DNA of 64,000 nucleotides. Origin: CANGTU01 sp046336655. GTDB lineage: Bacteria > Bacteroidota > Bacteroidia > Flavobacteriales_D > Sanyastnellaceae. Below are positions 29,395-37,772 of the stretch, piece after piece. The notes beneath the pieces were generated by a model that searched no databases, was not told where the DNA came from, and saw only the letters and a program-made list of their open reading frames with translations. Where the stretch lies: positions 203,679 to 267,678 of the forward strand of contig JBKDGH010000010.1 of NCBI GenBank assembly GCA_046336655.1, read 5' to 3'. The translations under genes and the position numbers were made by a program. Numbering within the stretch: the first letter of the stretch is position 1; each line of letters begins with the position of its first letter.

Positions 29395-30201
29395 TTATTT
29401 CCAGGCCAGCACGATGAGACCGGTACCTGAGCGGTGCGCAGTGCGGCTGTCAATGAAGTTCAGAATCAGCGCCACGGGCATTACAATCAGGTAGTAGATG
29501 GGTAAAATCAGAAAGAACAGACGTGAAACATTGAGCATCAGCAGCGGATACTTCATCGAAAGACGCCAGGAGATTTGGCCCGGAACTCCGTAACTATAGT
29601 GTGCCTTGACTCTGGAGAATCCCGCCAGCTTGCACTTGTCTTTGATCTCCTGCATGCCGTAGCCATCGCGCACGTGCTCTTCAATGAAGCTGGTTTCCCC
29701 CTCGTCATGCACATCACTTCCGCCCTGATCGCTCGGAGTGGAGATGAGCAGCATTCCGCCGGGTTTGAGACTCGACTGATAGTTACTCAGTACCGCCACA
29801 TCTTCTTCGATGTGCTCCATAACATCCACACAAAGGATCAGATCAAAGCAGTTTTCCTTGCGGAATTTGGTGAGGTCCTCGACTTTGAACATGACATGCT
29901 GTTTGCCGATTGCACGAAAGAATTCATTGCATTCACCGACCTGATCCGCTTTAACATCCACTCCGAGTATGCAGTAGGAATCAGAAAACGAACTCATGTA
30001 ATAGCTGTATTGACCGAAGCCTGATCCGGCATCCAGAATATGAGCTCTGGCAGGAGCAGTGGCCTTCCAGCGGCGCAGTTCGCGGTGAATATGCCACGAG
30101 CGCAAAAGCAGAATGTCCAGCAGGTGGTAAAAGAGTTTTCGGGAGGCCGCGGACTGGTTGAAGAATTTGCCCAGTGTGCGTTTGATCGGGTCGTATTGCA
30201 T
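29395..30201 (-). CDS. Class I SAM-dependent methyltransferase with C-terminal membrane segments
   Basis: This 268-residue protein has motif I HILDAGSGFGQYS (near residue 52), an acidic residue after strand 2 (ILGVDVKAD) and the motif DLILCVDVMEHIEED, all typical of class I methyltransferases. After about residue 210 there are two hydrophobic segments (LFFLILPIYYLIVMPVALIL), so it is probably membrane-attached. The substrate is unknown; a lipid or quinone-like substrate would fit the membrane segments, but this is a guess. It lies between rbfA and the LolC/E-type permease gene. Confidence 0.8.
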   Translation of the reverse strand: MQYDPIKRTLGKFFNQSAASRKLFYHLLDILLLRSWHIHRELRRWKATAPARAHILDAGSGFGQYSYYMSSFSDSYCILGVDVKADQVGECNEFFRAIGKQHVMFKVEDLTKFRKENCFDLILCVDVMEHIEEDVAVLSNYQSSLKPGGMLLISTPSDQGGSDVHDEGETSFIEEHVRDGYGMQEIKDKCKLAGFSRVKAHYSYGVPGQISWRLSMKYPLLMLNVSRLFFLILPIYYLIVMPVALILNFIDSRTAHRSGTGLIVLAWK

Positions 30202-30236
30202 GATGCGTTCGGGGATTAACTCCCCTTGAGAATCCG

Positions 30237-30575
30237 TTATTTCTTGAGCAGACGATCGATTTCCTCAAAATAATCGAGGGAATCATCAATGTGAAAATGG
30301 AGTTCCGGAATTTTTCTGAGTTGCTTTCCCACTTTTTCTCCGAGCATCCTGCGAAGCGAAGCCGTGTGTTTTACCGCCGACTCCAGGCCTTCCTTCTTTC
30401 TCTCAGTAGGAAAAAAACTGAGATAGACTTTTGCTACACCCATATCCGGCGAGACGCGCACTTGTGTTACGGTAATCATCACGCCGTCAAACAACACAGA
30501 CATGTTGCGCTGAAAGAGCACGGACAATTCCTTCTTAACCAGTGCGGCGATTTTTTCGAGGCGGACACTTGCCAT
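30237..30575 (-). CDS. rbfA: Ribosome-binding factor A
   Basis: The 112-residue product starts MASVRLEKIAALVKKELSVL and has the KH-type fold signature of RbfA, including VTQVRVSPDMGVAKVYLSFF and a C-terminal KIPELHFHIDDSLDY. RbfA binds the 30S subunit and helps 16S rRNA maturation. The ATG at 30575 was chosen because the three-codon longer form would use a TTG. It heads the minus-strand group with the methyltransferase and permease. Confidence 0.93.
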   Translation of the reverse strand: MASVRLEKIAALVKKELSVLFQRNMSVLFDGVMITVTQVRVSPDMGVAKVYLSFFPTERKKEGLESAVKHTASLRRMLGEKVGKQLRKIPELHFHIDDSLDYFEEIDRLLKK

Positions 30576-30624
30576 AGCCGGCAAAATTACGTCGCCTGAG
30601 GCCTTTGGCGGTTAGATTTGGCTC

Positions 30625-31122
30625 ATGAATTCAGACGTGACCATCCGCGACGGCCGTGAAACCGATGCAGAACAAGTGTGGCAGTTGATCTGTGAACTGG
30701 CCAAGTATGAACGCGCATCGGATGAGGTAATTACCACTCCGGACATCCTCCGCCGTGACGGATTCGGGCAGCATCCGCTGTTTTCGCTGGATGTTGCTGA
30801 GGCCGGTGGCGAAATTGCAGGCATTGCTATATGCTATGTGCGCTACAGCACATGGAAAGGGCCTGTGCTTTACCTGGAGGATATTGTGGTGAAGGAATCT
30901 TTACGGGGAAAGGGCATCGGGGATTTACTATTTCGCAAAGTGCTCGCCCGAACCCTTTCGGGGCACTATCATAGCCTCGTATGGCAGGTGCTGGATTGGA
31001 ATGAACCAGCCATTCATTTCTACAAGAAATTTGGCGCAGAACAATCATCAGAATGGCTGAATATGCGGATCACTCAGGAGAAAGCAACTGCACTGCTCAG
31101 CGCATTACCAGCCTCACTGTAG
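30625..31122 (+). CDS. GNAT N-acetyltransferase, SSAT/diamine acetyltransferase-like
   Basis: This 165-residue protein shows the GNAT acetyl-CoA motif VVKESLRGKGIGDLLF and the SSAT-like blocks YSTWKGPVLYLEDIVV and LDWNEPAIHFYKKFGAE. The closest recognised relatives acetylate polyamines or thialysine; the substrate here is not proven. It is divergent from rbfA, and its 3' end overlaps the 3' end of the aspartate kinase gene by 26 bases. Confidence 0.86.
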   Translation: MNSDVTIRDGRETDAEQVWQLICELAKYERASDEVITTPDILRRDGFGQHPLFSLDVAEAGGEIAGIAICYVRYSTWKGPVLYLEDIVVKESLRGKGIGDLLFRKVLARTLSGHYHSLVWQVLDWNEPAIHFYKKFGAEQSSEWLNMRITQEKATALLSALPASL

Positions 31123-32362
31123 CCCGGCTGCGCTGCTCGAGCAATACTTCCCTGCCCGAAGTGAGCTTCTTGATGGTCTGCTCGTCGTAGTGCCGGACGG
31201 TGACAAGACTCAGTCCTTCGTTGTAGCGGATCGTGTAGCGGGCCGCGAATTGTACAAATAGTTTCTCCTGCTTGTACTCGTCGTAATCCATACACATGGA
31301 AAAACTGATTGCCGAATTTTCCATCAGGTGAATACGCACCCCGGTCTGAACCAGAATATCAAATATATCCCTGAGATTGTCCTCCACCACGAAACTGAAA
31401 TCACGCGTGGAGAGTGAAACCAGTACCTGATTGTCCTTTACAATGTAGCTGGGAACAAGGCTGTCATAGTCCGTGTTCACCTGGATGATCGTGCCTTCAG
31501 CATCCGGGTCAATGAATGACTTGATGTATAGGGGAATGGCTTTGTTCTGAAGGGGCTTTATGGTTTTCGGGTGAATCACGCTTGCTCCGTAGTAGGCCAG
31601 TTCAATGGCTTCATGAAAGGAGATCCGGTCGAGCTTGACAGTATCCGGAAACTTGCGCGGATCAGCATTGAGCATTCCAGGCACATCTTTCCAAATGGTG
31701 ACATCCACCGCATCGAGCAAATACGCCATGACGGACGCTGTGAAGTCTGATCCCTCGCGGCCAAGAGTGGTGGTATACCCGGCATGTGCAGACCCGATGA
31801 ATCCCTGAATGATCATTCGGTTCCCGGGCTGGATGAAGCTGCGCAATCCACTGGCGCGCATGGCACTTTCTTCCCAAAGGACCCGTGCATCGCGAAAACG
31901 ATCATCGGTGCGAATAATTTCACGGGCGTCGGTCAATATGCTTTGCACCCCGATACGCCTGAGGTATGCATCAATGATGGCCGTCGAAATCAGTTCTCCG
32001 AAGCTGACGATCTGGTCGTATTCCCGGTCAAACTCATCACTGCATGGCTGCGAAGCAGCATGAAGCAGTTCATCAAAGATGGGCTGAATGACCTTACTTG
32101 CGGCCGCGGTGCCTTCAAACAGTTCGGAGCAAATGCCGAGGTGGAATTTCCGGATGCTTTCCCATTCTTTGAAGAAGCTCTCTCCTTTGAAGCGCAGATT
32201 GTGAATTACCTCAAGGGCGTTGGTTGTTTTGCCCATGGCGGAAACCACGACCACAATGGCGTCGTTCGGGAAGCGTGCGAGAATCGAAGCGACGTTGCGG
32301 ACTGCGGGAGCATCCTTTACGGAAGCCCCGCCAAACTTGAAAACGCGAACCGGGTACATCAT
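31097..32362 (-). CDS. Aspartate kinase
   Basis: The 421-residue monofunctional enzyme carries FKFGGASV near its N-terminus, the SFGELIST block, TLGREGSDFTA and KDVPGMLNADPR, all aspartate kinase motifs. C-terminal residues about 300-421 form the ACT regulatory region. It phosphorylates aspartate at the start of lysine, threonine and methionine synthesis. There is no homoserine dehydrogenase part. Either of two adjacent ATGs (32362, 32359) may be used. The upstream terminator at about 32378-32410 leaves little space, so its promoter must overlap that hairpin or lie in the 20 bases after it. Confidence 0.93.
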   Translation of the reverse strand: MMYPVRVFKFGGASVKDAPAVRNVASILARFPNDAIVVVVSAMGKTTNALEVIHNLRFKGESFFKEWESIRKFHLGICSELFEGTAAASKVIQPIFDELLHAASQPCSDEFDREYDQIVSFGELISTAIIDAYLRRIGVQSILTDAREIIRTDDRFRDARVLWEESAMRASGLRSFIQPGNRMIIQGFIGSAHAGYTTTLGREGSDFTASVMAYLLDAVDVTIWKDVPGMLNADPRKFPDTVKLDRISFHEAIELAYYGASVIHPKTIKPLQNKAIPLYIKSFIDPDAEGTIIQVNTDYDSLVPSYIVKDNQVLVSLSTRDFSFVVEDNLRDIFDILVQTGVRIHLMENSAISFSMCMDYDEYKQEKLFVQFAARYTIRYNEGLSLVTVRHYDEQTIKKLTSGREVLLEQRSRATVRLVMR

Positions 32363-32377
32363 CAGTTAATTCGACAG

Positions 32378-32410
32378 ACAAAATAAAGACCGCCCGAGAG
32401 AGGCGGTCTT
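32378..32410 (-). terminator. Rho-independent terminator of the DUF2795 gene
   Basis: A perfect 9-bp inverted repeat (AAGACCGCC at 32386-32394 and GGCGGTCTT at 32402-32410, 7-base loop) is followed on the minus strand by TATTTTGT. It sits between the DUF2795 gene and aspartate kinase. On the plus strand the tract after it is only partly T-rich. Confidence 0.8.
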
Positions 32411-32469
32411 CCCTTTTACCATGAAAACAACAAGTACTCTCTCAAATACCTGTGTTTACTCTTTATTCC

Positions 32470-32691
32470 TTAATATTCGTCTTCATTAAAAAAGAAGTCT
32501 TCCTTGGTGGGATAATCCGGCCAGATGTCTTCGATGCTATCGAAAATCTCCTCATCATCCTCAATCTGCTGAAGATTCTCCACCACTTCAAGCGGCGCTC
32601 CGGTGCGCATCGCAAAGTCAATCAATTCATCCTTGGTCGCCGGCCAGGGCGCATCCTCAAGGTATGAAGCGAGTTCCAGTGTCCAATACAT
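32470..32691 (-). CDS. DUF2795 small acidic protein
   Basis: This 73-residue protein (MYWTLELASYLEDAPWPATK at the start) is strongly acidic, especially in its C-terminal half (QIEDDEEIFDSIEDIWPDYP). It matches the short DUF2795 proteins that are conserved across Bacteroidota. Its biochemical role is unknown. It is transcribed alone from a good promoter match and followed by a terminator, so it is probably a monocistronic, well-expressed gene. Confidence 0.85.
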   Translation of the reverse strand: MYWTLELASYLEDAPWPATKDELIDFAMRTGAPLEVVENLQQIEDDEEIFDSIEDIWPDYPTKEDFFFNEDEY

Positions 32692-32728
32692 ATTCCTGAC
32701 GTGTTTAGTTGTCCTATCGGACGTTGCG

Positions 32729-32758
32729 CGAAAGTACTATTTTTTCAAATTGAACCAA
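32729..32758 (-). promoter_or_regulatory. Promoter of the DUF2795 gene
   Basis: On the minus strand TTG (32758-32756) is followed after 19 bases by TACTTTCG (32736-32729), one mismatch to the Bacteroidota TAnnTTTG element with the preferred spacing. It lies about 38 bases before the start codon. Confidence 0.55.
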
Positions 32759-32828
32759 CTTCTGTGTAAACTTCTCATGCGGGCCGTAAGTCACAAATAG
32801 CCAGTTGATTATGAATCGACGGTGATTT

Positions 32829-33383
32829 TTACCCGGATGAGGGCCTCCACGGACGTTCCTCAGCACCCAATACCTGACCCAACGCCCGGGAAAGAACAAA
32901 CAGGTAGTCTGACAATCGGTTCATGTAGGTGAGGATCAGTGCATCTACCGGTTCATGTTCGTTCAGCGAAACAATGAGTCGCTCGGCCCGACGGCATACG
33001 CAACGTGCAATATGGCACTGGGATACTACCGGATGGCCGCCCGGAAGCAGGAAGTTGCGCATGGGAGGCAGCGCGCGGTCCAGCTCATCCATCTGCTTTT
33101 CCAGATTGTTCACATCCGATTCGTGCAAGGACGGAAGTTTCATTTTTCCGACATGCGAGGGGGCCGTGGCGAGATGGCTGCCGATGGTGAAAAGGCGATC
33201 CTGTATGTGCAGCAGCAACTCGCGCGGAGCTTGCGTACCGGCCAGGTCGAGCAGCATTCCCAGGTGGGAATTGAGCTCGTCCACCGTGCCGTATGATTCA
33301 ATGCGCAGATGATGCTTGGGAACGCGCACGCCTCCCAACAGGCCGGTGGAGCCGTCATCTCCTGTTCGGGTGTATATTTTCAT
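32829..33383 (-). CDS. Cob(I)yrinic acid a,c-diamide adenosyltransferase, PduO type
   Basis: The 184-residue product begins MKIYTRTGDDGSTGLLGG, the ATP-binding N-terminus of PduO-type enzymes, and has ESYGTVDELNSHLG and the late RRAERLIVSLNE block. It transfers the adenosyl group of ATP to the cobalt of cob(I)alamin. No cobalamin riboswitch was seen upstream. It is divergent from dCMP deaminase with 83 bases between the starts. Confidence 0.93.
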   Translation of the reverse strand: MKIYTRTGDDGSTGLLGGVRVPKHHLRIESYGTVDELNSHLGMLLDLAGTQAPRELLLHIQDRLFTIGSHLATAPSHVGKMKLPSLHESDVNNLEKQMDELDRALPPMRNFLLPGGHPVVSQCHIARCVCRRAERLIVSLNEHEPVDALILTYMNRLSDYLFVLSRALGQVLGAEERPWRPSSG

Positions 33384-33466
33384 GGGTCAAAAGAATGGAA
33401 CTTTATGCAGCAGGCAAACAACTAATCGCCGTCCTCGTTCGTTCCGCCCTTAATTTTGCCATCCAA

Positions 33467-33916
33467 ATGATTGAAGAGTACATCCGGTACGCTGACGATG
33501 CGAAGCAAAGCCGCTACGACAAGGCCTATCTCCGCATGGCCATGGAATGGGCCACCCTGTCGCATTGCACCAGGAAGAAGGTAGGGGCCCTGCTGGTTAA
33601 GGAAGGCATGATCATTAGTGACGGCTACAATGGCACGCCTTCGGGGTTTCCGAATGATTGTGAGGACGAGCAGGGCGATACGCGTTGGTATGTGCTCCAT
33701 GCTGAGGCCAATGCCATTATGAAGGTAGCAAGAAGTACCAACGCTGCAAAAAATTCAACCCTCTACATCACTCTTTCTCCATGCCGGGAGTGCTGCAAGC
33801 TCATCTTGCAGGCAGGCATCCGCAGAATGGTGTATGTGCACCAGTACAAAGATGATACTGCGATCCACTTCCTTCGCGAGGCCGGTGTAGAGGTGGTACA
33901 AATTGAGCATCCGTGA
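33467..33916 (+). CDS. dCMP deaminase
   Basis: This 149-residue enzyme has the zinc site motifs HAEANAI (near residue 76) and PCRECCKLI (near residue 106) of the cytidine/deoxycytidylate deaminase family, plus the DGYNGTPSGFPNDCED block typical of dCMP deaminase. It converts dCMP to dUMP for thymidylate synthesis. The start MIEEYIRYADDAKQ at 33467 gives the usual length; the open frame further upstream lies opposite the adenosyltransferase N-terminus and is not coding. An S41 protease gene follows after about 100 bases. Confidence 0.92.
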   Translation: MIEEYIRYADDAKQSRYDKAYLRMAMEWATLSHCTRKKVGALLVKEGMIISDGYNGTPSGFPNDCEDEQGDTRWYVLHAEANAIMKVARSTNAAKNSTLYITLSPCRECCKLILQAGIRRMVYVHQYKDDTAIHFLREAGVEVVQIEHP

Positions 33917-34019
33917 CCGCCAATTTTCTTCAATCACAGCAATCAGCGCTTTTTGAGTATCATCTTTGCACAAGTGGTGCGTTGGCTGGTTTATTACTCC
34001 GGGCAATGCACTGAATGAA

Positions 34020-35690
34020 ATGAACAACGAACGTCTCGACAAATACAAAACATCCGAACCACGTCGTCCTTCGGCTTTTCAGCCCTTGTATTATGCCCTG
34101 GTGCTAATCATCGGTCTGCTCGGAGGCAGCCTGCTCGCCGACCGCAATACTATTGTAATCGGCGGAAAAGGGGAAGGAAATCCGCACAAGCTGGTTTCGC
34201 TCATCAATTTTATCGAAGAGAATTATGTGGACAGCGTGGACAAGAGCAAGCTCATTGACGACGCGATTCAATCCGTCCTTCAGAACCTCGATCCGCACAG
34301 CTACTATATGAGTCCTGAAGAGCTCGCTCAGGCGCAGGAAGAACTTTCCGGCGGATTTCAGGGCATCGGAGTGGAGTTTCTCATTCTGCGCGATTCGCTT
34401 ATGGTAGTGCGAACCATTCCCGATGGCCCTTCGGAGAAGGCAGGCTTGAAGGCCGGTGACCGCATTGTTCAGGTAGACGGCAAAGACATTTCAGGAAAAA
34501 CACTGGACAGCGACAAGGCGCAAAAACTCCTCAAGGGTGCTGCCGGATCCACAGTGAAGGTTGGACTGAAGCGAAAGGGCGCCGATGGAGTGATTCAGAC
34601 GGAGATAACCCGGGGCAGTATTCCGATCGAAAGCGTTCCCGTGGCATTCAAAGTGGAAGAAGGAATCGGCTATCTGAAGGTCGACCGCTTCGCCAAAACC
34701 ACTTACAGCGAATTCAAATCTTCGATGGACGGGCTCATCGCTCAAAACTGCTCCAAGGTGATTCTCGATTTCCGCGGCAATGGCGGAGGCTTCCTCGATC
34801 AGGCAGTTTCCATCGTGGAAGAATTTCTTACACCCGGAAAAGTCATCGTGTATACTGAAGGGGTACACGATGGCAAGGAGGTAATGACCTCTTCCAAAAA
34901 GGGAAAGTACAATGACATGGAGGTGGTTGTACTTATTGACCAGGGCTCTGCTTCAGCGAGCGAGATTGTAGCGGGTGCATTGCAGGACTGGGATCGCAGT
35001 GTGACTGTCGGACGCCGGTCATTCGGCAAAGGACTCGTGCAACGCGAAATCGAATTATCCGACCAGAGCGCATTGCGTCTGACAGTGGCCCGATACTTCA
35101 CACCTACCGGCCGGTGCATCCAGAAACCCTATGGCGACAGCATTGATTACTCCGATGATTTCCACCAACGGCTCGTGAGCGGTGAAATGACCGACGGAGA
35201 TAAAATTGAACTTCCCGATTCCCTGAAAAAAATCACTCCGGGCGGCCGCGTGGTGTATGGCGGAGGCGGAATCGTGCCGGATGTGTTTGTCCCGCTTGAC
35301 AGCACCTTGTTCTCAGGTACTTTGGCCGGACTGAACTACCTCGGACTCATTCGCGAGTACACCTTTGACTACATCGACACTCATCGCAAGGCGCTGATGA
35401 GCTACGTTGATGAGGATGATTTTATCAAGCGTTTTTCCGTGACTCCGGCAATGCTGAATAAACTTGCAGACGAAGCCAACAGGAGGGATAAAACCATTAC
35501 CCGCGCAGAGATCAGCAAGATCAGCACCGAGGTGAGCATGCGCATCAAGGCCCAGATTGCTCGTACCCTCTATTCCGAGAACGCGATGACGAAAGTCTTT
35601 GCCACAGGTGATGCGGAGTTCATCAAGGCGCTTGAAATTGCCCGCGATTACCGCAAATTCGCCGTTATTCCCACCTCCGCGGTAAAGTGA
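34020..35690 (+). CDS. S41 family C-terminal processing peptidase (first copy)
   Basis: The 556-residue protein has a short cytoplasmic start, one membrane helix (YYALVLIIGLLGGSLLA), a PDZ domain (about residues 95-180, with GPSEKAGLKAGDRIVQVDGK) and the S41 catalytic domain. The Ser-Lys dyad is visible: Ser in GSASASEIVAG near residue 308 and Lys in FGKGLVQ near 335. The C-terminal region of about 130 residues is helical. Ctp/Prc-type proteases trim periplasmic proteins. The start at 34020 was preferred over an upstream in-frame ATG that adds 18 non-conserved residues. Its stop overlaps the GTG start of rnpA by four bases. Confidence 0.92.
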   Translation: MNNERLDKYKTSEPRRPSAFQPLYYALVLIIGLLGGSLLADRNTIVIGGKGEGNPHKLVSLINFIEENYVDSVDKSKLIDDAIQSVLQNLDPHSYYMSPEELAQAQEELSGGFQGIGVEFLILRDSLMVVRTIPDGPSEKAGLKAGDRIVQVDGKDISGKTLDSDKAQKLLKGAAGSTVKVGLKRKGADGVIQTEITRGSIPIESVPVAFKVEEGIGYLKVDRFAKTTYSEFKSSMDGLIAQNCSKVILDFRGNGGGFLDQAVSIVEEFLTPGKVIVYTEGVHDGKEVMTSSKKGKYNDMEVVVLIDQGSASASEIVAGALQDWDRSVTVGRRSFGKGLVQREIELSDQSALRLTVARYFTPTGRCIQKPYGDSIDYSDDFHQRLVSGEMTDGDKIELPDSLKKITPGGRVVYGGGGIVPDVFVPLDSTLFSGTLAGLNYLGLIREYTFDYIDTHRKALMSYVDEDDFIKRFSVTPAMLNKLADEANRRDKTITRAEISKISTEVSMRIKAQIARTLYSENAMTKVFATGDAEFIKALEIARDYRKFAVIPTSAVK

Positions 35691-36112
35691 AGCCGGCAAA
35701 TACCCTCGCAAAAGAAGAACGACTCACGCGCAAGAAGCTGATTGACGATCTGTTCGCAAAGGGCAGATCAATCAAAACACCGGCATTGCTCGTGATCTGG
35801 CATCCCGCCGGACTTCCCGTCGAGCTTCCCGCCCAGGTGCTCTTTACAGTAAGCAAAAGGAATTTCAAACGCGCTCATGACCGCAACCGGATCAAGAGGC
35901 TGATGCGGGAAGCATACAGGGTGCAAAAGCACAAAATGCTTGAATCCCTGAGCACTAAAGGTGGCCAGTACGCACTGCTTTTTATCTTTACCGGAAGGCA
36001 ATTGCCCGACTACGCTTACGTTCACGGACGGATGCATGAACTGCTGAAAAGAATTCCCTCTGCTGTCGCCTCTGCGAAAGCGGACACTGAACCACCAAAT
36101 AATGAAGAATAA
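35687..36112 (+). CDS. rnpA: Ribonuclease P protein component
   Basis: The 141-residue product has a GTG start in the GTGA overlap with the preceding protease gene. It shows the RnpA features KEERLTRKKLIDDLF, VLFTVSKRNFKRAHDRNRIK and RLMREAYR, which form the basic RNA-binding surface. With the RNase P RNA it cleaves tRNA 5' leaders. The last 25 residues are an acidic extension. The usual rpmH-rnpA context is absent; here the gene is tucked between two S41 protease genes and its stop lies 11 bases inside the second one. Confidence 0.92.
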   Translation: MKPANTLAKEERLTRKKLIDDLFAKGRSIKTPALLVIWHPAGLPVELPAQVLFTVSKRNFKRAHDRNRIKRLMREAYRVQKHKMLESLSTKGGQYALLFIFTGRQLPDYAYVHGRMHELLKRIPSAVASAKADTEPPNNEE

Positions 36113-37772
36113 ACGCCGCACCATAGCTCTGATAATCGCACCGGCCGTGCTGTTGATTACGGTAATGACATCCGCACGGGTAGCTGAAGACTATTTCGAG
36201 ATTTCCAAGAACATGGAAATATTCAACTCGGTATACCGCGAGCTGAATATCTACTACGTCGATGAGACTAAGCCAGGCGAGTTGATGCGCACAGGAATTG
36301 ATGCAATGCTGCGCTCGCTTGATCCGTACACAGTCTACTATCCGGAATCCAAGATTGAAGATGCCATGTTCATGCAGACCGGTCAGTATGGTGGCATCGG
36401 GACGTTGGTAAACACGATTGAGGGGAAGATAACAATCACGGAGCCGTATCAGGGGTATGCAGCTGCCAAGGCGGGGCTGCGTGCAGGCGATGTGGTGATA
36501 AAAGTGAACGGTAAAAGTGTTGAGGGAAAGAATCACGAGGAAATCAGCGATCTGCTTACCGGACAGCCCGGCTCGGAAGTGGAGGTTACTGTGGTGCGCT
36601 TCGGGGAATCTCAGCCACTTACGCTGAAGATCACACGTGAAGAAATCAAGATTCCGGACGTGCCGTATTACACCATTCTCGACGATGGTTCTACGGGGTA
36701 TATCAAGCTGACAGGGTTCACGCAGACTGCCAGCATGGATGTGAGAAACGCCTTCACGAATCTGAAGAAGAAGGACATGAAGCGCTGCATTCTCGATCTG
36801 CGCGGCAATGGCGGCGGACTGCTCCGCGAAGCCATTAACATCGTCAACTTTTTTGTGCCGAAAGGAACTGAGATTGTACAGACCAGAGGAAAGATCGAGG
36901 AATGGAACAAGACCTACACCGCGCTCAACGAGCCCATTGACCTGCAGATGCCGTTGATCGTATTGGTAGATGGCATGTCAGCATCAGCCTCCGAGATCGT
37001 GAGCGGCAGTCTGCAGGATCTGGACCGCGCGGTGGTGGTGGGTGAAGAAAGCTTCGGAAAAGGCCTTGTACAGCAGACCAAGGATGTCGTGTACAATGCC
37101 AAGATGAAGCTCACAGTGGCGAAGTATTACACGCCGTCCGGGCGGTGTATCCAACGCCTGGACTACTCTCACCGCGAACAGGGATCGGGTGAGGTAAAGG
37201 CAGTGGCGGACTCGCTCATCAAGCCATTCAAAACACGCAACGGCCGCACGGTGTATGACGGCAGAGGTATCAGCCCGGATGTGATGGTTGAAGCTGAGGA
37301 ATACGGTCAGGTGGTCGCAGGGTTAATGAACGAGTGGGTATTTTTTGACTGGGCTACCAGATACCGTGCAACTCATCCGTCCATCGACTCTCTGAATTTT
37401 CAGCTCTCAGAATCCGAATTCGAGGCGTTTCGTGCATTTGCACTGGGAGAAGACTTCAAGTACGACACCGAAACGATGAAGATCTATGAGCGCCTCGAGC
37501 AGACAGCAAAGGAGGAGAAATACTTCGATGAGGCTTCCGGTGAATTCACCCAGCTCATGAACAGAATCAAACCGGATGCATCGCGTGATATCGCTAAATT
37601 CAAACCACAGATCGTGGAACTTCTGGAGAACGAGATTGTATCGAGGTACTATTATCAGGATGGCCGCTTGCGACAGTCTATTCCGGATGATCCTTACCTG
37701 AGGAAGTCGCTCGAGGTGTTTGGCTCCAGTTATTCCACCATCCTCGCCGCACCGGCCTCTTCAAAGAAGTGA
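36102..37772 (+). CDS. S41 family C-terminal processing peptidase (second copy)
   Basis: This 556-residue protein has an N-terminal membrane or signal helix (TIALIIAPAVLLITVMTSA), a PDZ domain (about residues 90-175, AAKAGLRAGDVVIKVNGKS) and an S41 domain with Ser in ASASEIVSG near residue 294 and Lys in FGKGLVQQ near 319. It is clearly paralogous to the first copy in the same operon but diverged throughout, so the two likely have separate substrates. Its end overlaps the GTG start of the O-antigen ligase-like gene. Confidence 0.92.
   Translation: MKNKRRTIALIIAPAVLLITVMTSARVAEDYFEISKNMEIFNSVYRELNIYYVDETKPGELMRTGIDAMLRSLDPYTVYYPESKIEDAMFMQTGQYGGIGTLVNTIEGKITITEPYQGYAAAKAGLRAGDVVIKVNGKSVEGKNHEEISDLLTGQPGSEVEVTVVRFGESQPLTLKITREEIKIPDVPYYTILDDGSTGYIKLTGFTQTASMDVRNAFTNLKKKDMKRCILDLRGNGGGLLREAINIVNFFVPKGTEIVQTRGKIEEWNKTYTALNEPIDLQMPLIVLVDGMSASASEIVSGSLQDLDRAVVVGEESFGKGLVQQTKDVVYNAKMKLTVAKYYTPSGRCIQRLDYSHREQGSGEVKAVADSLIKPFKTRNGRTVYDGRGISPDVMVEAEEYGQVVAGLMNEWVFFDWATRYRATHPSIDSLNFQLSESEFEAFRAFALGEDFKYDTETMKIYERLEQTAKEEKYFDEASGEFTQLMNRIKPDASRDIAKFKPQIVELLENEIVSRYYYQDGRLRQSIPDDPYLRKSLEVFGSSYSTILAAPASSKK

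Noticed and set aside
30217..30231. GGGGA/TCCCC hairpin between rbfA and the methyltransferase as terminator
   Set aside because: The stem has only five pairs and no T-tract follows on the minus strand.
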